64,000 nucleotides of DNA, from contig JAULBX010000002.1 in the NCBI GenBank assembly GCA_032358255.1, positions 1 through 64,000 of the forward strand, written 5' to 3'. The notes below the pieces were generated by a model, which was given only the letters and a program-made list of their open reading frames with translations, did not search any database and had not been told where the DNA came from. Within the stretch, counting starts at the first letter, position 1, and every line of letters starts with the position of its first letter. The position numbers were made by a program, and so were the translations under genes. This document shows, piece after piece, positions 55,099 to 63,402 of the stretch. Origin of the DNA: Heterotrichella gracilis. Lineage: Eukaryota > Sar > Xanthophyceae > Tribonematales > Xanthonemataceae.

Positions 55099-55479
55099 AT
55101 GAAAAACCTGGTAATACCCGCAACAAAAAAAACACCTGAGATCGTTTTCCTTGCATCAGGAGAACTACTAATGATATCGGGCAGTTCTTTCCCTGAGAAC
55201 GTGCACAAATTTTATCAACCTATTCTTGAATGGTTAGGGGAATTAAAGAAAACCAAACCCGCTAAAGTGAATGTTACTTTTGATCTTGAAAATGTAAACA
55301 CGTCCAGTACAAGAATATTTTTGCAAATCGTTAGAGCGATTGCGGAGATTGTTAAGGATAAAAAAAGTTTACGCATTGTTTGGAAATACGAAAGCGAAGA
55401 CAGTGATATGCTGGAACAGGGCGAAACTTTAGAGAAGATCCTTGATCGCACTTTTGAATTTATTGAAAAAGCTAGTTGA
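55099..55479 (+). CDS. SiaC-family regulatory phosphoprotein (DUF1987)
   Basis: 126 residues, the family's normal length. The sequence TPEIVFLASGELLMISGSSFPENVHKFYQPILEWL and the phosphorylation segment NTSSTRIF (67-74) are characteristic of DUF1987/SiaC. In Pseudomonas, SiaC is phosphorylated on a Thr by SiaB and dephosphorylated by SiaA, controlling c-di-GMP and aggregation. Here no SiaB kinase or PP2C phosphatase is adjacent, so the partners are elsewhere. The gene follows the 94-residue sorting-tail protein by 15 bp, an odd pairing. Confidence 0.85.
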   Translation: MKNLVIPATKKTPEIVFLASGELLMISGSSFPENVHKFYQPILEWLGELKKTKPAKVNVTFDLENVNTSSTRIFLQIVRAIAEIVKDKKSLRIVWKYESEDSDMLEQGETLEKILDRTFEFIEKAS

Positions 55480-55587
55480 TCTATAGCCATTTTATTTTTC
55501 CGATCTCTTTTTACCCTGTTTATATTTCTAAATAGGATTTTGATATTTATTTAAGTATATTTATTTAAATATTAAATCCATAAGCAA

Positions 55588-57057
55588 ATGAAAAAAATAT
55601 CTACTTTAATCTTCTTTGCCTTAATTGGTAATTCGTTTTCTCAAACAAGCCCTCAAACATATACCACGCCGGGGAATTTTACATTTACAGTTCCCGTTAG
55701 TGTAACTTCTATCACTGTTGAAATAGTTGGTGGTGGTGGTTCAGGCGGTGGTAACGGCACCGGTGGTGGCGGTGGCGGTGGTTATGCTAAGGGTGTTTAC
55801 TCTGTTGTTCCTGGCGCAACACTTGCTGTAAAAGTAGGTTCGGGTGGCGCAGGTTCTGCAGCAGGCACAACAAGTGTTGGAGGATTTATTTCCGCGACAG
55901 GTGGTGCTAATGGTGTTTCAGTTTCAAACCCATCAGTTGGTGGCGGTGGCATTGGAGGAGTTGGTTCGGGTGGAACAATTGCTAACCGGAATGGAGGCAC
56001 AGGTGGCGGTGGCTACTATACTTATTTTGGCGGCGGCGGCGGTGGTGCAGGCGGACCAATTTCTAATGGATTCGCGGGTGGCAATACACCTGTATATAAT
56101 GGAACGAATTGTTTAACGCCCGGTGGCTCAGGTTCACCAAGTGGTGGTCCTCCCGGAGGTAGTGGTGGTAAAGGTGCAGGTTTTACAAATTCAACTTGCA
56201 GTACTACAGATCCTGCTGCTAACGGTGGAACCTATGGCGGCGGTGGCGGCGGTGGCAATGGGATTGGCTCACCATTTGGCATTGGTGCCGGTGGTTACTG
56301 TCAGATCTCATGGGCCGGTTGTTCTACTCCTGCGGCTCCAACAAATTCAACACCTGCATCACAAACTATCTGTGCAAACAATTCAGCAACCTTAGTTGCA
56401 TTTGGCACAGGTACACTTAATTGGTATAATTCACCTACATCAACGGTTGTTTTAGCAACAGGTTTTATATTTACGACAACACCGACTTTAACCCCGGGAA
56501 CGTATCTTTATTATACAGCAGCAACCAACACGTGCGGTGAAGGTCCGCGAACTTCTAATACAGTTGTTGTAAATGCAAACCCAACGGTTTCGGCTGTGTC
56601 AAATACAAGTTTAATTTGTGTTGGACAAACAGCAAGTTTAACTGCCAGCGGCGCCAATACTTATTCGTGGAATACCACGGCAACAACGTCTGTTATAGCA
56701 GTGTCTCCAACATTAACTACTTCTTATTCTGTTACCGGTACAACTAATGGTTGTGTGGGCAGTACTTCTATTACGCAATCGGTTTCAGCATGTACAGGTA
56801 TTGCAGGAATAAATTCAAACGAAGCATTATTGATAAACATTTATCCTAATCCAAGCAAAGGAGATTTTAATATTTCTTCCCAAACAGATCTGAATTTATC
56901 ATTGGTAAACAATTTAGGACAGGTAGTAAAAGTTATTTCTTTGAACGCGCAAAACAATTATAAAGCACAGGTAACTAATTTACCTAACGGTATTTATTTT
57001 GTTGTTGGTGATAGCGGCCATCAATTAATTTCACAAAAAATTATTGTCGCTAAGTAA
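55588..57057 (+). CDS. Glycine-rich T9SS type A cargo protein
   Basis: 489 residues, with a signal peptide ending SFSQ. Residues ~20-45 form an opening strand domain (YTTPGNFTFTVPVSVTSITV). Residues ~45-245 are extremely Gly-rich with GGGGGG runs, as in the glycine-rich domain of bacterial surface proteins. Two Ig-like segments follow (~250-330 and ~330-400: ASQTICANNSATLVAFGTGT, TSLICVGQTASLTASGANTYSW). The last ~80 residues are a type A T9SS tail (INIYPNPSKGDFNI, LVNNLGQVVKVI, LPNGIYFVVGD, QKIIVAK). It should form a surface or matrix component. The G-rich DNA gives long open frames in other phases, which are shadows. Confidence 0.87.
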   Translation: MKKISTLIFFALIGNSFSQTSPQTYTTPGNFTFTVPVSVTSITVEIVGGGGSGGGNGTGGGGGGGYAKGVYSVVPGATLAVKVGSGGAGSAAGTTSVGGFISATGGANGVSVSNPSVGGGGIGGVGSGGTIANRNGGTGGGGYYTYFGGGGGGAGGPISNGFAGGNTPVYNGTNCLTPGGSGSPSGGPPGGSGGKGAGFTNSTCSTTDPAANGGTYGGGGGGGNGIGSPFGIGAGGYCQISWAGCSTPAAPTNSTPASQTICANNSATLVAFGTGTLNWYNSPTSTVVLATGFIFTTTPTLTPGTYLYYTAATNTCGEGPRTSNTVVVNANPTVSAVSNTSLICVGQTASLTASGANTYSWNTTATTSVIAVSPTLTTSYSVTGTTNGCVGSTSITQSVSACTGIAGINSNEALLINIYPNPSKGDFNISSQTDLNLSLVNNLGQVVKVISLNAQNNYKAQVTNLPNGIYFVVGDSGHQLISQKIIVAK

Positions 57058-57075
57058 ACGATCGCCCTATATTTT

Positions 57076-57106
57076 AAAAAGGGAGGCCAATGGTCTCCCT
57101 TTTTTA
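57076..57106 (+). terminator. Rho-independent terminator after the glycine-rich cargo gene
   Basis: AAAAAGGGAG (57076-57085) pairs with CTCCCTTTTT (57095-57104), extended by GCC/GGT inside; TTTTTTATTTT follows. The A-run on the left allows action on both strands. Confidence 0.9.
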
Positions 57107-57160
57107 TTTTAGACGTTTTTAGTTGCTTCTTTTTGACTAAATTGTGCATTAATTAAAGGT

Positions 57161-58009
57161 CTGAAAAAACTTATCTTATATCTGCTCGCCTGTGTTTTTA
57201 TCGTTTCCTGCACGGTTAAAAAACGTAGTTACCGACATGGCTATTATATAGATTGGACACATACAAAACATAAAACACATTCAATATCAAATGATGTTGC
57301 AAAAAATTCTGATACAACACTATTCATCTCCAAAAAAATAGTAACAGCAAAAAATGATGAACCGATATTGTCTGCCGATCACGAAAAAAGTTTTACCAGC
57401 TTACCTGCTAAGCGATCGTTCTTAATTAGTTCCGATAGTTGCGGCGATATTATCACGCTTCGATCCGGCGCACAAATAATTGCAAAAGTAAAAGAGATAA
57501 ACGCGAGTGTTGTAAAATACAAAAAGTGTGATCATTTAAGCGGACCCTTATATTCTACTTCAAAGTCTGATATTTTAAAGATCAAATACACGAACGGCAC
57601 GGAAGATGTTTTTGAAGACGACAATGCGGTGAGCCATAACGAAACCGTAACGCCCGAAAAACCGATCCCTGATACTACGCTTCACCCGAACGCTATCTTG
57701 TCGCTCATCCTGTCTATCCTGTCTCTCTTTTTGTTTTTCGCCTATATTTTATTTGTTACTTTGGCTTTTAGCTGGGGCGGCTCTACACTGCTTTTTTTAT
57801 TATCGATCGCCATACTTTTACTTTTAATAAGTATCCTGGTTATGGCTATTACTTCAGCAAAAAAAGCACTTAAACAGATCAAAGCGCAGCCCGACAAGTA
57901 TGTTGGAGAAGATATGGCGATTATTGCAAGGATCATGGCCTGGATCATCTTGATTGGCTACCTGGTTGGCGTGGGCCTTTTGCTTTATGTGTTCACTTTA
58001 TATTTCTAG
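57161..58009 (+). CDS. Lipoprotein with DUF4190-like C-terminal membrane region; non-ATG start
   Basis: 282 residues if read from CTG at 57161. No ATG, GTG or TTG occurs between the in-frame stop at 57134 and the TTG at 57368. Yet codons 57161-57250 encode a perfect lipoprotein leader (KKLILYLLACVFIVSC, Cys at position 17) followed by KKRSYRHGYYIDW, a motif I recognise from many Bacteroidota lipoproteins. Coding therefore almost certainly begins at CTG 57161 or ATT 57152. An SH3-like segment (GDIITLRSGAQIIAKVKEI, YKKCDHLSGPLYS) is followed by three hydrophobic helices (~185-280) with GEDMAIIARIMAWIILIGY, like DUF4190/CCC-type membrane proteins. Role unknown. A TTG start at 57368 would lose the leader and is rejected. 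Confidence 0.65.
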   Translation: MKKLILYLLACVFIVSCTVKKRSYRHGYYIDWTHTKHKTHSISNDVAKNSDTTLFISKKIVTAKNDEPILSADHEKSFTSLPAKRSFLISSDSCGDIITLRSGAQIIAKVKEINASVVKYKKCDHLSGPLYSTSKSDILKIKYTNGTEDVFEDDNAVSHNETVTPEKPIPDTTLHPNAILSLILSILSLFLFFAYILFVTLAFSWGGSTLLFLLSIAILLLLISILVMAITSAKKALKQIKAQPDKYVGEDMAIIARIMAWIILIGYLVGVGLLLYVFTLYF

Positions 58010-58061
58010 CTTCATTTTTATTTTGCGGAATTTACAATACCTTTAACCTTTAAAATTGATT

Positions 58062-59048
58062 ATGGAATACAGGAGACTAGGAAAATCGGGATTACAGGTT
58101 AGCACACTTTCGTTCGGAAGCTGGGTTACTTTTGGAAAACAAATTGGTGATACCACTGCTGATGAATTAATGAGCATTGCTTACGACAACGGTGTTAACT
58201 TTTTTGATAACGCCGAAATTTATGCGCGTGGAAAATCGGAAGAAGTAATGGGTGCTATTTTAAAGAAAAAGAATTGGGCGCGTAGTTCCTTTTGCCTGTC
58301 AAGCAAAGTATATTTTGGTTACGAAGATGGCAAACCCAATCAAACGGGTCTGTCGCGCAAACATATAATAGAGGGTTGCCACGCAGCGCTAAAACGTTTG
58401 CAGGTAGATTATGTTGATCTTTTCTTTTGTCACCGTCCTGATAAAAATACACCTATCGAAGAAACTGTTCTTTCTATGAATACATTGATACAGCAAGGAA
58501 AAATTTTGTACTGGGGCACCAGCGAATGGGCTAATGATGAATTAATGGCCGCCTTTTTATTTGCAGAAAAGAACCGTTTGATCGGGCCAACGATGGAGCA
58601 ACCGCAGTACAACATGTTTGAGCGTACCAAAATGGAGAAGGATCATTTATTATTGTTTCGCGATTTTGGTTTAGGAACAACCATATGGAGTCCATTAGCA
58701 AGTGGTTTGCTTACCGGTAAATATAATAATGGTGTACCAACGGATAACCGTTTGCACATTGACGGAATGGACTGGCTTAAAGAAAGAACATTGGGCGACC
58801 CTACACGTATTGAGAAAACAAAAAAATTAGATGTAGTGGCAAAAGAGCTTGGCACTACTCTGCCTAAATTGGGTGTTGCCTGGTGCGCTAAGAACCCAAA
58901 TGTAAGTACCGTTATTTTAGGGGCATCTAAAGCCGAGCAATTAAAAGAAACAATAACGTCGTTGGAAATACTTCCTTTACTTACCACAGAAGTAATGGAA
59001 AAAATTGAAGTGATATTGCAGAATAAACCGGTTCAGGCCTTGTTTTAA
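58062..59048 (+). CDS. Aldo/keto reductase, potassium-channel beta-subunit type
   Basis: 328 residues from the ATG at 58062 (a TTG two codons earlier is in frame). The AKR catalytic tetrad is visible as Asp (NFFDNAEIY), Tyr (EIYARGKSE), Lys (LSSKVYFG) and His (FFCHRPD). The cofactor segments GTSEWANDEL and SPLASGLLTGKYNNG match the Kv-beta/YghZ branch. It reduces aldehydes or ketones with NADPH; the physiological substrate is unknown. Its last 4 bp overlap the end of the convergent CCC-type membrane protein gene. Confidence 0.9.
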   Translation: MEYRRLGKSGLQVSTLSFGSWVTFGKQIGDTTADELMSIAYDNGVNFFDNAEIYARGKSEEVMGAILKKKNWARSSFCLSSKVYFGYEDGKPNQTGLSRKHIIEGCHAALKRLQVDYVDLFFCHRPDKNTPIEETVLSMNTLIQQGKILYWGTSEWANDELMAAFLFAEKNRLIGPTMEQPQYNMFERTKMEKDHLLLFRDFGLGTTIWSPLASGLLTGKYNNGVPTDNRLHIDGMDWLKERTLGDPTRIEKTKKLDVVAKELGTTLPKLGVAWCAKNPNVSTVILGASKAEQLKETITSLEILPLLTTEVMEKIEVILQNKPVQALF

Positions 59049-59332
59049 AAACCCAAATTCTTTATGCCATAAGCGCAACAGCCAAAACCAATAATTGGCA
59101 TTAGCAACATGCTTATGATGCAGATGATGTATGAAACTGTTTTGCGTTGAACGATAAAGATTATCATCAGGATAAAATTTAAAATTCCGGCCAAACCTCC
59201 AAGGATAAAGGCAAAAACGGCAAGGTCTTCACTAAGACAGCATAATCCCATCAAAACTACCAAAGAGCCATTAACAATGCCCATCAGCTTTGCTGTTTTT
59301 TTATCCGGATCTATAATCTCATTATTTTCCAT
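59045..59332 (-). CDS. Small membrane protein with CC motifs (DUF4190-like)
   Basis: 95 residues. A soluble N-terminus (~15 residues) is followed by two or three hydrophobic helices with paired cysteines (LMGLCCLSED and IIGFGCCAYGIKNLGF), typical of small CCC-motif Bacteroidota membrane proteins of unknown function. It lies 19 bp after the radical SAM gene on the same strand, so it is probably the last gene of the MsrB-Lgt-like-radical SAM operon. It overlaps the aldo/keto reductase gene by 4 bp at their 3' ends. The cysteine pairs could hold metal or a disulfide (speculation). Confidence 0.72.
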   Translation of the reverse strand: MENNEIIDPDKKTAKLMGIVNGSLVVLMGLCCLSEDLAVFAFILGGLAGILNFILMIIFIVQRKTVSYIICIISMLLMPIIGFGCCAYGIKNLGF

Positions 59333-59351
59333 ACTCTAATTTACTAATTAT

Positions 59352-60746
59352 TTAAATAACCTGAAGTTTTCTTAACTCTTCCAATTGTTTATCCTTTCCA
59401 TTCCTATAAAACAGATTCATGGTCTCGAAAGGAATAATTTTATCCTTATGTACAATGTGTACGCATGATTTTTTTATCGCTCTTACATCAAAATTATAGG
59501 CGTCAATAAAATTCATAATAATGATCCTGAATAAATTATCATAACCCAGATCCGGCGCTTTTACAAAAGGCAAACAACACATTAATTCTTTCAGGTCCTC
59601 TGTAACTGTTTCTACCGAATTAGCGGTGCTGAACATTTTTAAAACATGTTGATGTAATCGTTCGTCCTGTTCATAAACAATCGTGTTCTTTGAATTGTCC
59701 AACAGATCTGCCGGGTTAATGTATCTTGTAAGTGGAATTATCTCACCTTCTAACTTCAAGGCATAACCCATCACTAAAGCATCCGGGTTACATGGCACCG
59801 GAATAAGATCATCTTCGGTAAAAAAAGACGTTTGGTCTAAGATATCTCTTCTTACTTCGGTTAATGTATAGCGTTCTGTTGAAGGATCGAATTTATCATT
59901 TCTGCCGGCCACCTGCACAGGTTGAAAAGTTACACCTCTTACACAAGGTTGTTTTAAAGCATATTCAATTATCTTTCCTATCTCATGATTATTTACACCA
60001 CGCTGTAATGTAACTACCAAGGTTGTTGAAAGATTATACTTGTTTAAATGCTCCATGGCTTTGTAATGAAGATCTAAAAGATCGGCCCCGCGTAATTTAT
60101 TTAAAGCTTTGTTTTCAAAACTATCCCACTGCAAATAAATTTCGAAATCAGGCATGTAAGTGGCTAAACGTTTTACAAAATCTTCTTCTTTTGCAATGCG
60201 AATGCCATTTGTGTTTAACATTAAATGTTTGATCGGTCTTTTTTTGGCTTCATCTAGTATCTCAAAAAATTGAGGGTGAATGGTTGGCTCTCCCCCACTG
60301 ATCTGCACCACATCGGGGTTTCCTTCGTTGGCAACAATAAGATCGAGCATATCTTTTACCTCATCCAAAGTTCTGTGATTACCAAAGTGCGGCGACGATT
60401 CGGCATAACAGGTCGGGCAGGTTAAATTACATCTGTCTGTTATTTCAACCAGTGTTAAACATGAGTGTTGTTCATGATCAGGACACAAGCCGCAATCGTA
60501 AGGACAGCCATACAACGTTGGTGTATTAAATTTTAATGGTATCTCGCTGCGTTTATTATAATTACGAATGCGTTTGTAGTATTCAATATCCGTAGCTATC
60601 AATACTTTTTCCATGCCATGTTCCGGGCAATTTTTTATCATGTAAACGTTATCGTTCTCAAAAACTATTTTCGCGCTAATGCGACGTAAACATTTTGAAC
60701 AGAGACTAATGGTATAGTCATAATAGATCCAACTTCTTTCAGGCAT
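59352..60746 (-). CDS. Radical SAM protein of the tetraether-synthase type (Tes/COG1964)
   Basis: 464 residues. The radical SAM cluster motif is CNLTCPTC (Cys106, Cys110, Cys113) and the SAM-binding GGEP lies at 151-154. The N-terminus has a CSKC...CPEH site (Cys16, Cys19, Cys40, His43), then GCPYDCGLCPDHEQHSC (Cys81, 85, 88, 96), likely an auxiliary cluster. This order of metal sites is the one I know from MJ0619/Tes, which joins two lipid tails through sp3 C-C bonds to make membrane-spanning lipids. Bacterial relatives exist, some tied to membrane-spanning or ether lipids. The start overlaps the end of a divergent Lgt-like gene by 8 bp, so they are coupled. Family is strong; the lipid substrate is inference. 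Confidence 0.85.
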   Translation of the reverse strand: MPERSWIYYDYTISLCSKCLRRISAKIVFENDNVYMIKNCPEHGMEKVLIATDIEYYKRIRNYNKRSEIPLKFNTPTLYGCPYDCGLCPDHEQHSCLTLVEITDRCNLTCPTCYAESSPHFGNHRTLDEVKDMLDLIVANEGNPDVVQISGGEPTIHPQFFEILDEAKKRPIKHLMLNTNGIRIAKEEDFVKRLATYMPDFEIYLQWDSFENKALNKLRGADLLDLHYKAMEHLNKYNLSTTLVVTLQRGVNNHEIGKIIEYALKQPCVRGVTFQPVQVAGRNDKFDPSTERYTLTEVRRDILDQTSFFTEDDLIPVPCNPDALVMGYALKLEGEIIPLTRYINPADLLDNSKNTIVYEQDERLHQHVLKMFSTANSVETVTEDLKELMCCLPFVKAPDLGYDNLFRIIIMNFIDAYNFDVRAIKKSCVHIVHKDKIIPFETMNLFYRNGKDKQLEELRKLQVI

Positions 60747-61494
60747 GGCGTAAAAATAATGTTTTTGGTTGAACTAGTGTTTTTAAATAATAAATTAATC
60801 CTGTTAAACAGGCGATTTGTATGGTGCTTAAATAAAAAATGGTGAATTCATTATCTTTTAAAAATTCAATACAAAAACGGTACAAAAAATAATTGATCAA
60901 AAACAATTTAAATTTAGAACCGTTGGCCAATACCTCCTTTTTATCAAGATTATAAATAACCAACCAAAGACAGATTAAAAATGTTATTTCGTATAAAGGC
61001 AGCGGATGCCGTAAAATACCATCGCCGAAATTTATTCCTGTAAACAAAGTAGTTGCTCTTCCAATAGTACCATCATCAAGGCCTTCACAAAAACATCCAA
61101 TACGCCCTAAGATCAAAGCAAGAAGTAATGGATAGGTCATTACATCACCGCTGGAAGTTTTAATTTTTAATTTAAGTTTAAAAAGCTCAACAAAAAACAA
61201 TGCAAATAATAAGCCGCCAACAATTGTTTTATTACTAAAGATGTAACGGAATTTATCCGGGGCTGCAAAAAATTGTTCGGGATCTTCAAAAACCCCAACC
61301 AAACGTGAGCCTAAAAGGGCACCTAAACAAACGGCGACAAAGATCTTGAGACGATTAACATCACTAATTGTATCATGACTTCGCTTTCGCAAAAAAACAT
61401 AATAACGTACGCCAATAAAAATGCTGATGATCTCTAAAGCAAAATGTGTAGAAATTTCCTTACCAAAAAGATGAAGATTTATAGGAAAATGCAT
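60739..61494 (-). CDS. Divergent Lgt-like integral membrane enzyme
   Basis: 251 residues with about seven hydrophobic segments. It is recognisable as the prolipoprotein diacylglyceryl transferase fold by VGGLLF (92-97), GRIG (130-133), HPLPLYE (163-169) and YRFCIEF (205-211). The two arginines essential in E. coli Lgt (R143 and R239 equivalents) appear kept in GRIG and YRF. The conserved His of the HGGL motif is replaced by Val (IVGGL), and the Asn of GRxGNF is replaced by Cys (GRIGCFCEG). It is therefore probably not the housekeeping Lgt and may move diacylglyceryl or a related lipid to another acceptor. It overlaps the Tes-like gene by 8 bp and lies 21 bp after msrB. Confidence 0.78.
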   Translation of the reverse strand: MHFPINLHLFGKEISTHFALEIISIFIGVRYYVFLRKRSHDTISDVNRLKIFVAVCLGALLGSRLVGVFEDPEQFFAAPDKFRYIFSNKTIVGGLLFALFFVELFKLKLKIKTSSGDVMTYPLLLALILGRIGCFCEGLDDGTIGRATTLFTGINFGDGILRHPLPLYEITFLICLWLVIYNLDKKEVLANGSKFKLFLINYFLYRFCIEFLKDNEFTIFYLSTIQIACLTGLIYYLKTLVQPKTLFLRHA

Positions 61495-61515
61495 TCATCT
61501 AATATAGCTAAAAAA

Positions 61516-62031
61516 TTATTTCTTGGCAGCCGGTTTAAAACCCAGACTTAAACTATTTACACAGTAACGCTGGCCTGTAGAAGTTGGACCATCATCAAAG
61601 ATATGTCCTAAGTGCCCGCCGCATTTAGCGCAAACAATTTCAGTACGGATCATACCGTGCGAAAAATCATTTACTTTTAATACACGGTCGCCACCACCTA
61701 ACTCACCATCAAAACTTGGCCAGCCGCAATGACTGTCAAATTTTTGTTCGTTTGAGAATAATTCGGTGCCGCAACCAGCACAGGTGTAAAAACCTACTTC
61801 TTTATGATCGTTGTAAACACCCGTTCCGGCGCGCTCTGTTCCTTTTTGGCGCAACACATAATATTGTTCGGGGGTTAATATTTTTTTCCACTCTTCGTCT
61901 GTTTTTTTGTAGCTCGTGTCCATAACTTTTTTATTTGAAATTTTTTGTTCTTCTTTTGTGTTAACTGCAGTTTGACATGATACCAGGCCAAACGTGCTTA
62001 TTAAGATAGCTGATAAAATTAACTTTTTCAT
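61516..62031 (-). CDS. msrB: Peptide-methionine (R)-S-oxide reductase, lipoprotein form
   Basis: 171 residues. The N-terminal lipobox GLVSC ends at Cys19. The MsrB domain has two zinc pairs, CAGC (Cys84, Cys87) and CAKC (Cys134, Cys137), and the catalytic Cys157 in RYCVNSLSL; the HCGWPSF segment completes the active site. It reduces methionine-R-sulfoxide in proteins; as a lipoprotein it repairs exported proteins. It is the first gene of the operon with the Lgt-like and Tes-like genes. Whether that is functional or accidental is not clear, but oxidation-sensitive membrane work would fit. Confidence 0.93.
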   Translation of the reverse strand: MKKLILSAILISTFGLVSCQTAVNTKEEQKISNKKVMDTSYKKTDEEWKKILTPEQYYVLRQKGTERAGTGVYNDHKEVGFYTCAGCGTELFSNEQKFDSHCGWPSFDGELGGGDRVLKVNDFSHGMIRTEIVCAKCGGHLGHIFDDGPTSTGQRYCVNSLSLGFKPAAKK

Positions 62032-62128
62032 TTGGTTTTTGTTTTATTGCCGCGCTGTTTTTCGGCGTTCTATTATATATACGAACTCATTGTCTTTTCC
62101 TTTCAAAATTTACAAATTTTAACACCTC

Positions 62129-62220
62129 TGTCATCGCGAGCGCTAGCGAAGCGATCTCAAACACAGTGGTTTATGTGATTGCTTCGGCCTTAGTTATTTC
62201 GGTTATGCCTCGCAATGACG
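62129..62220. repeat. Palindromic intergenic repeat, copy 2
   Basis: TGTCATCGCGAG (62129-62140) and CTCGCAATGACG (62209-62220) are inverted, with inner arms GAAGCGATCTC and GTGATTGCTTCG. It is related to the copy at 22798-22910. It ends at the base before the TAG stop of the VWA gene, as copy 1 does within 2 bp of the helicase stop. Confidence 0.82.
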
Positions 62221-63342
62221 CTACCTTTTACTCCTCGCCTTCACCTCATCCAGTAACTTCTCCTCGCTGCCATGACGTTTTTTAATATGTATAAAAGATC
62301 CTTCCCCTTTATCTGCAATTTCTTTTAAATTTTTCATCGCGTCCCTATCGTTCCCAAAAGCCACTGTAGTTAAAACAATCTTTTTGTCCAATTGTTTTTG
62401 CGTCCAGGTATTTTGGTCTTCGCTGTAAAATCTGAACTTACCATCGGTTGCCATGATAATCTGGTTATTTCCTTCTGCAATAAAATGTTTTTGTGCCAAT
62501 TGCTGAGAGAACAAAATTGCTTTGTTACCTTTTGTCAAACCTTTTGCTTTTAAGCCATCTACTGCCGCATGCAATTGTTTTTTGTCGGAACCTTTTACGC
62601 CTTCTTTAATTATTTTTACGCTATCGGCGTAAGTAACAAAAGTGATGACGTCTACTTCGCGCACGGCATCTATCAATGTATGCAAAGCCGTTTTCATTAA
62701 AGGTAATTTTAAAGAATCTTTCATAGAACTGCTCACATCCACCAGAAATAAAATGTTGTTGGGCTTGTATCCTAAAACAGAAAGCTCCGTCGAGCTCTCT
62801 TCTTTTAAGATCACCGGAGGCTTTTCCCAAATGGTATCAATTTTTGGCGTGCTTGAGTTATCGGGAATTTTATTGGTATTGTCTTTTTTTGTTGTATTCT
62901 CTTTTACAACAATGGGTTCAGTTGTTGTTTTTATAGAACTACTTTTGCGGTTACCAAAATAAAAGCAGGCCAGTTTATCATCCGTTCTCAATTTTCCTAA
63001 ATTGCCTGAAACAGTTAATTCGTAAGGTTTTGTATTATCGCTGCAAATTAAATTGATCTTCTTTTTAAATTTTCCCGCGCTCTCCGGTAAAAAAGAAATA
63101 ATGATCAAACAGGTATCGCCGGGCAACAAGGTTTTTTTGGTGGTAAAAACTTTTACGCCTTTATCGGCATCGGCGCGCATTAAAAAAACTTTTTTATCGG
63201 TACTATTTTTTACCAGCACATCGCCTTTTATTTCGTAGGTCTCGGCAATGGCTCCAAGATCGGTATCCTGATCCTTAAACTGCAATTGTGCGTCAGCAAA
63301 AAGACTACAAAGAATAAAAAAGATAAAAAGTTTCTTGAACAT
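62221..63342 (-). CDS. Exported VWA-domain protein with N-terminal DUF1573-like domain
   Basis: 373 residues from the ATG at 63342 (an upstream in-frame start lacks a good leader). A signal peptide ends FADAQ. Residues ~20-115 resemble an ASH/DUF1573 Ig-like domain (TDLGAIAETYEIKGDVLVKN, LLPGDTCLIIISFLPESAGKF). A Thr/Lys-rich linker (~130-190) follows. The C-terminal ~180 residues are a von Willebrand A domain with the MIDAS motif DVSSS (202-206) in LFLVDVSSSMKDS and a later Asp in IIMATDGKF. It should bind a protein partner in a metal-dependent way at the periplasm or surface. Partner unknown; a palindromic repeat abuts its stop. Confidence 0.85.
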   Translation of the reverse strand: MFKKLFIFFILCSLFADAQLQFKDQDTDLGAIAETYEIKGDVLVKNSTDKKVFLMRADADKGVKVFTTKKTLLPGDTCLIIISFLPESAGKFKKKINLICSDNTKPYELTVSGNLGKLRTDDKLACFYFGNRKSSSIKTTTEPIVVKENTTKKDNTNKIPDNSSTPKIDTIWEKPPVILKEESSTELSVLGYKPNNILFLVDVSSSMKDSLKLPLMKTALHTLIDAVREVDVITFVTYADSVKIIKEGVKGSDKKQLHAAVDGLKAKGLTKGNKAILFSQQLAQKHFIAEGNNQIIMATDGKFRFYSEDQNTWTQKQLDKKIVLTTVAFGNDRDAMKNLKEIADKGEGSFIHIKKRHGSEEKLLDEVKARSKR

Positions 63343-63402
63343 ATTTGGTATAATACAAAGATCAGGCAATTGTTTTTTTCTTAACAAAAATTGTTTGTCC
63401 TA

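Noticed and set aside
55844-56395. Two ~90-residue plus-strand frames in the glycine-rich gene
   Set aside because: Out-of-phase readings of GGT/GGC repeats in the cargo gene 55588-57057.
57368-58009. TTG start for the DUF4190-like gene
   Set aside because: It would discard a lipoprotein leader and a familiar N-terminal motif that are in frame upstream from 57161.
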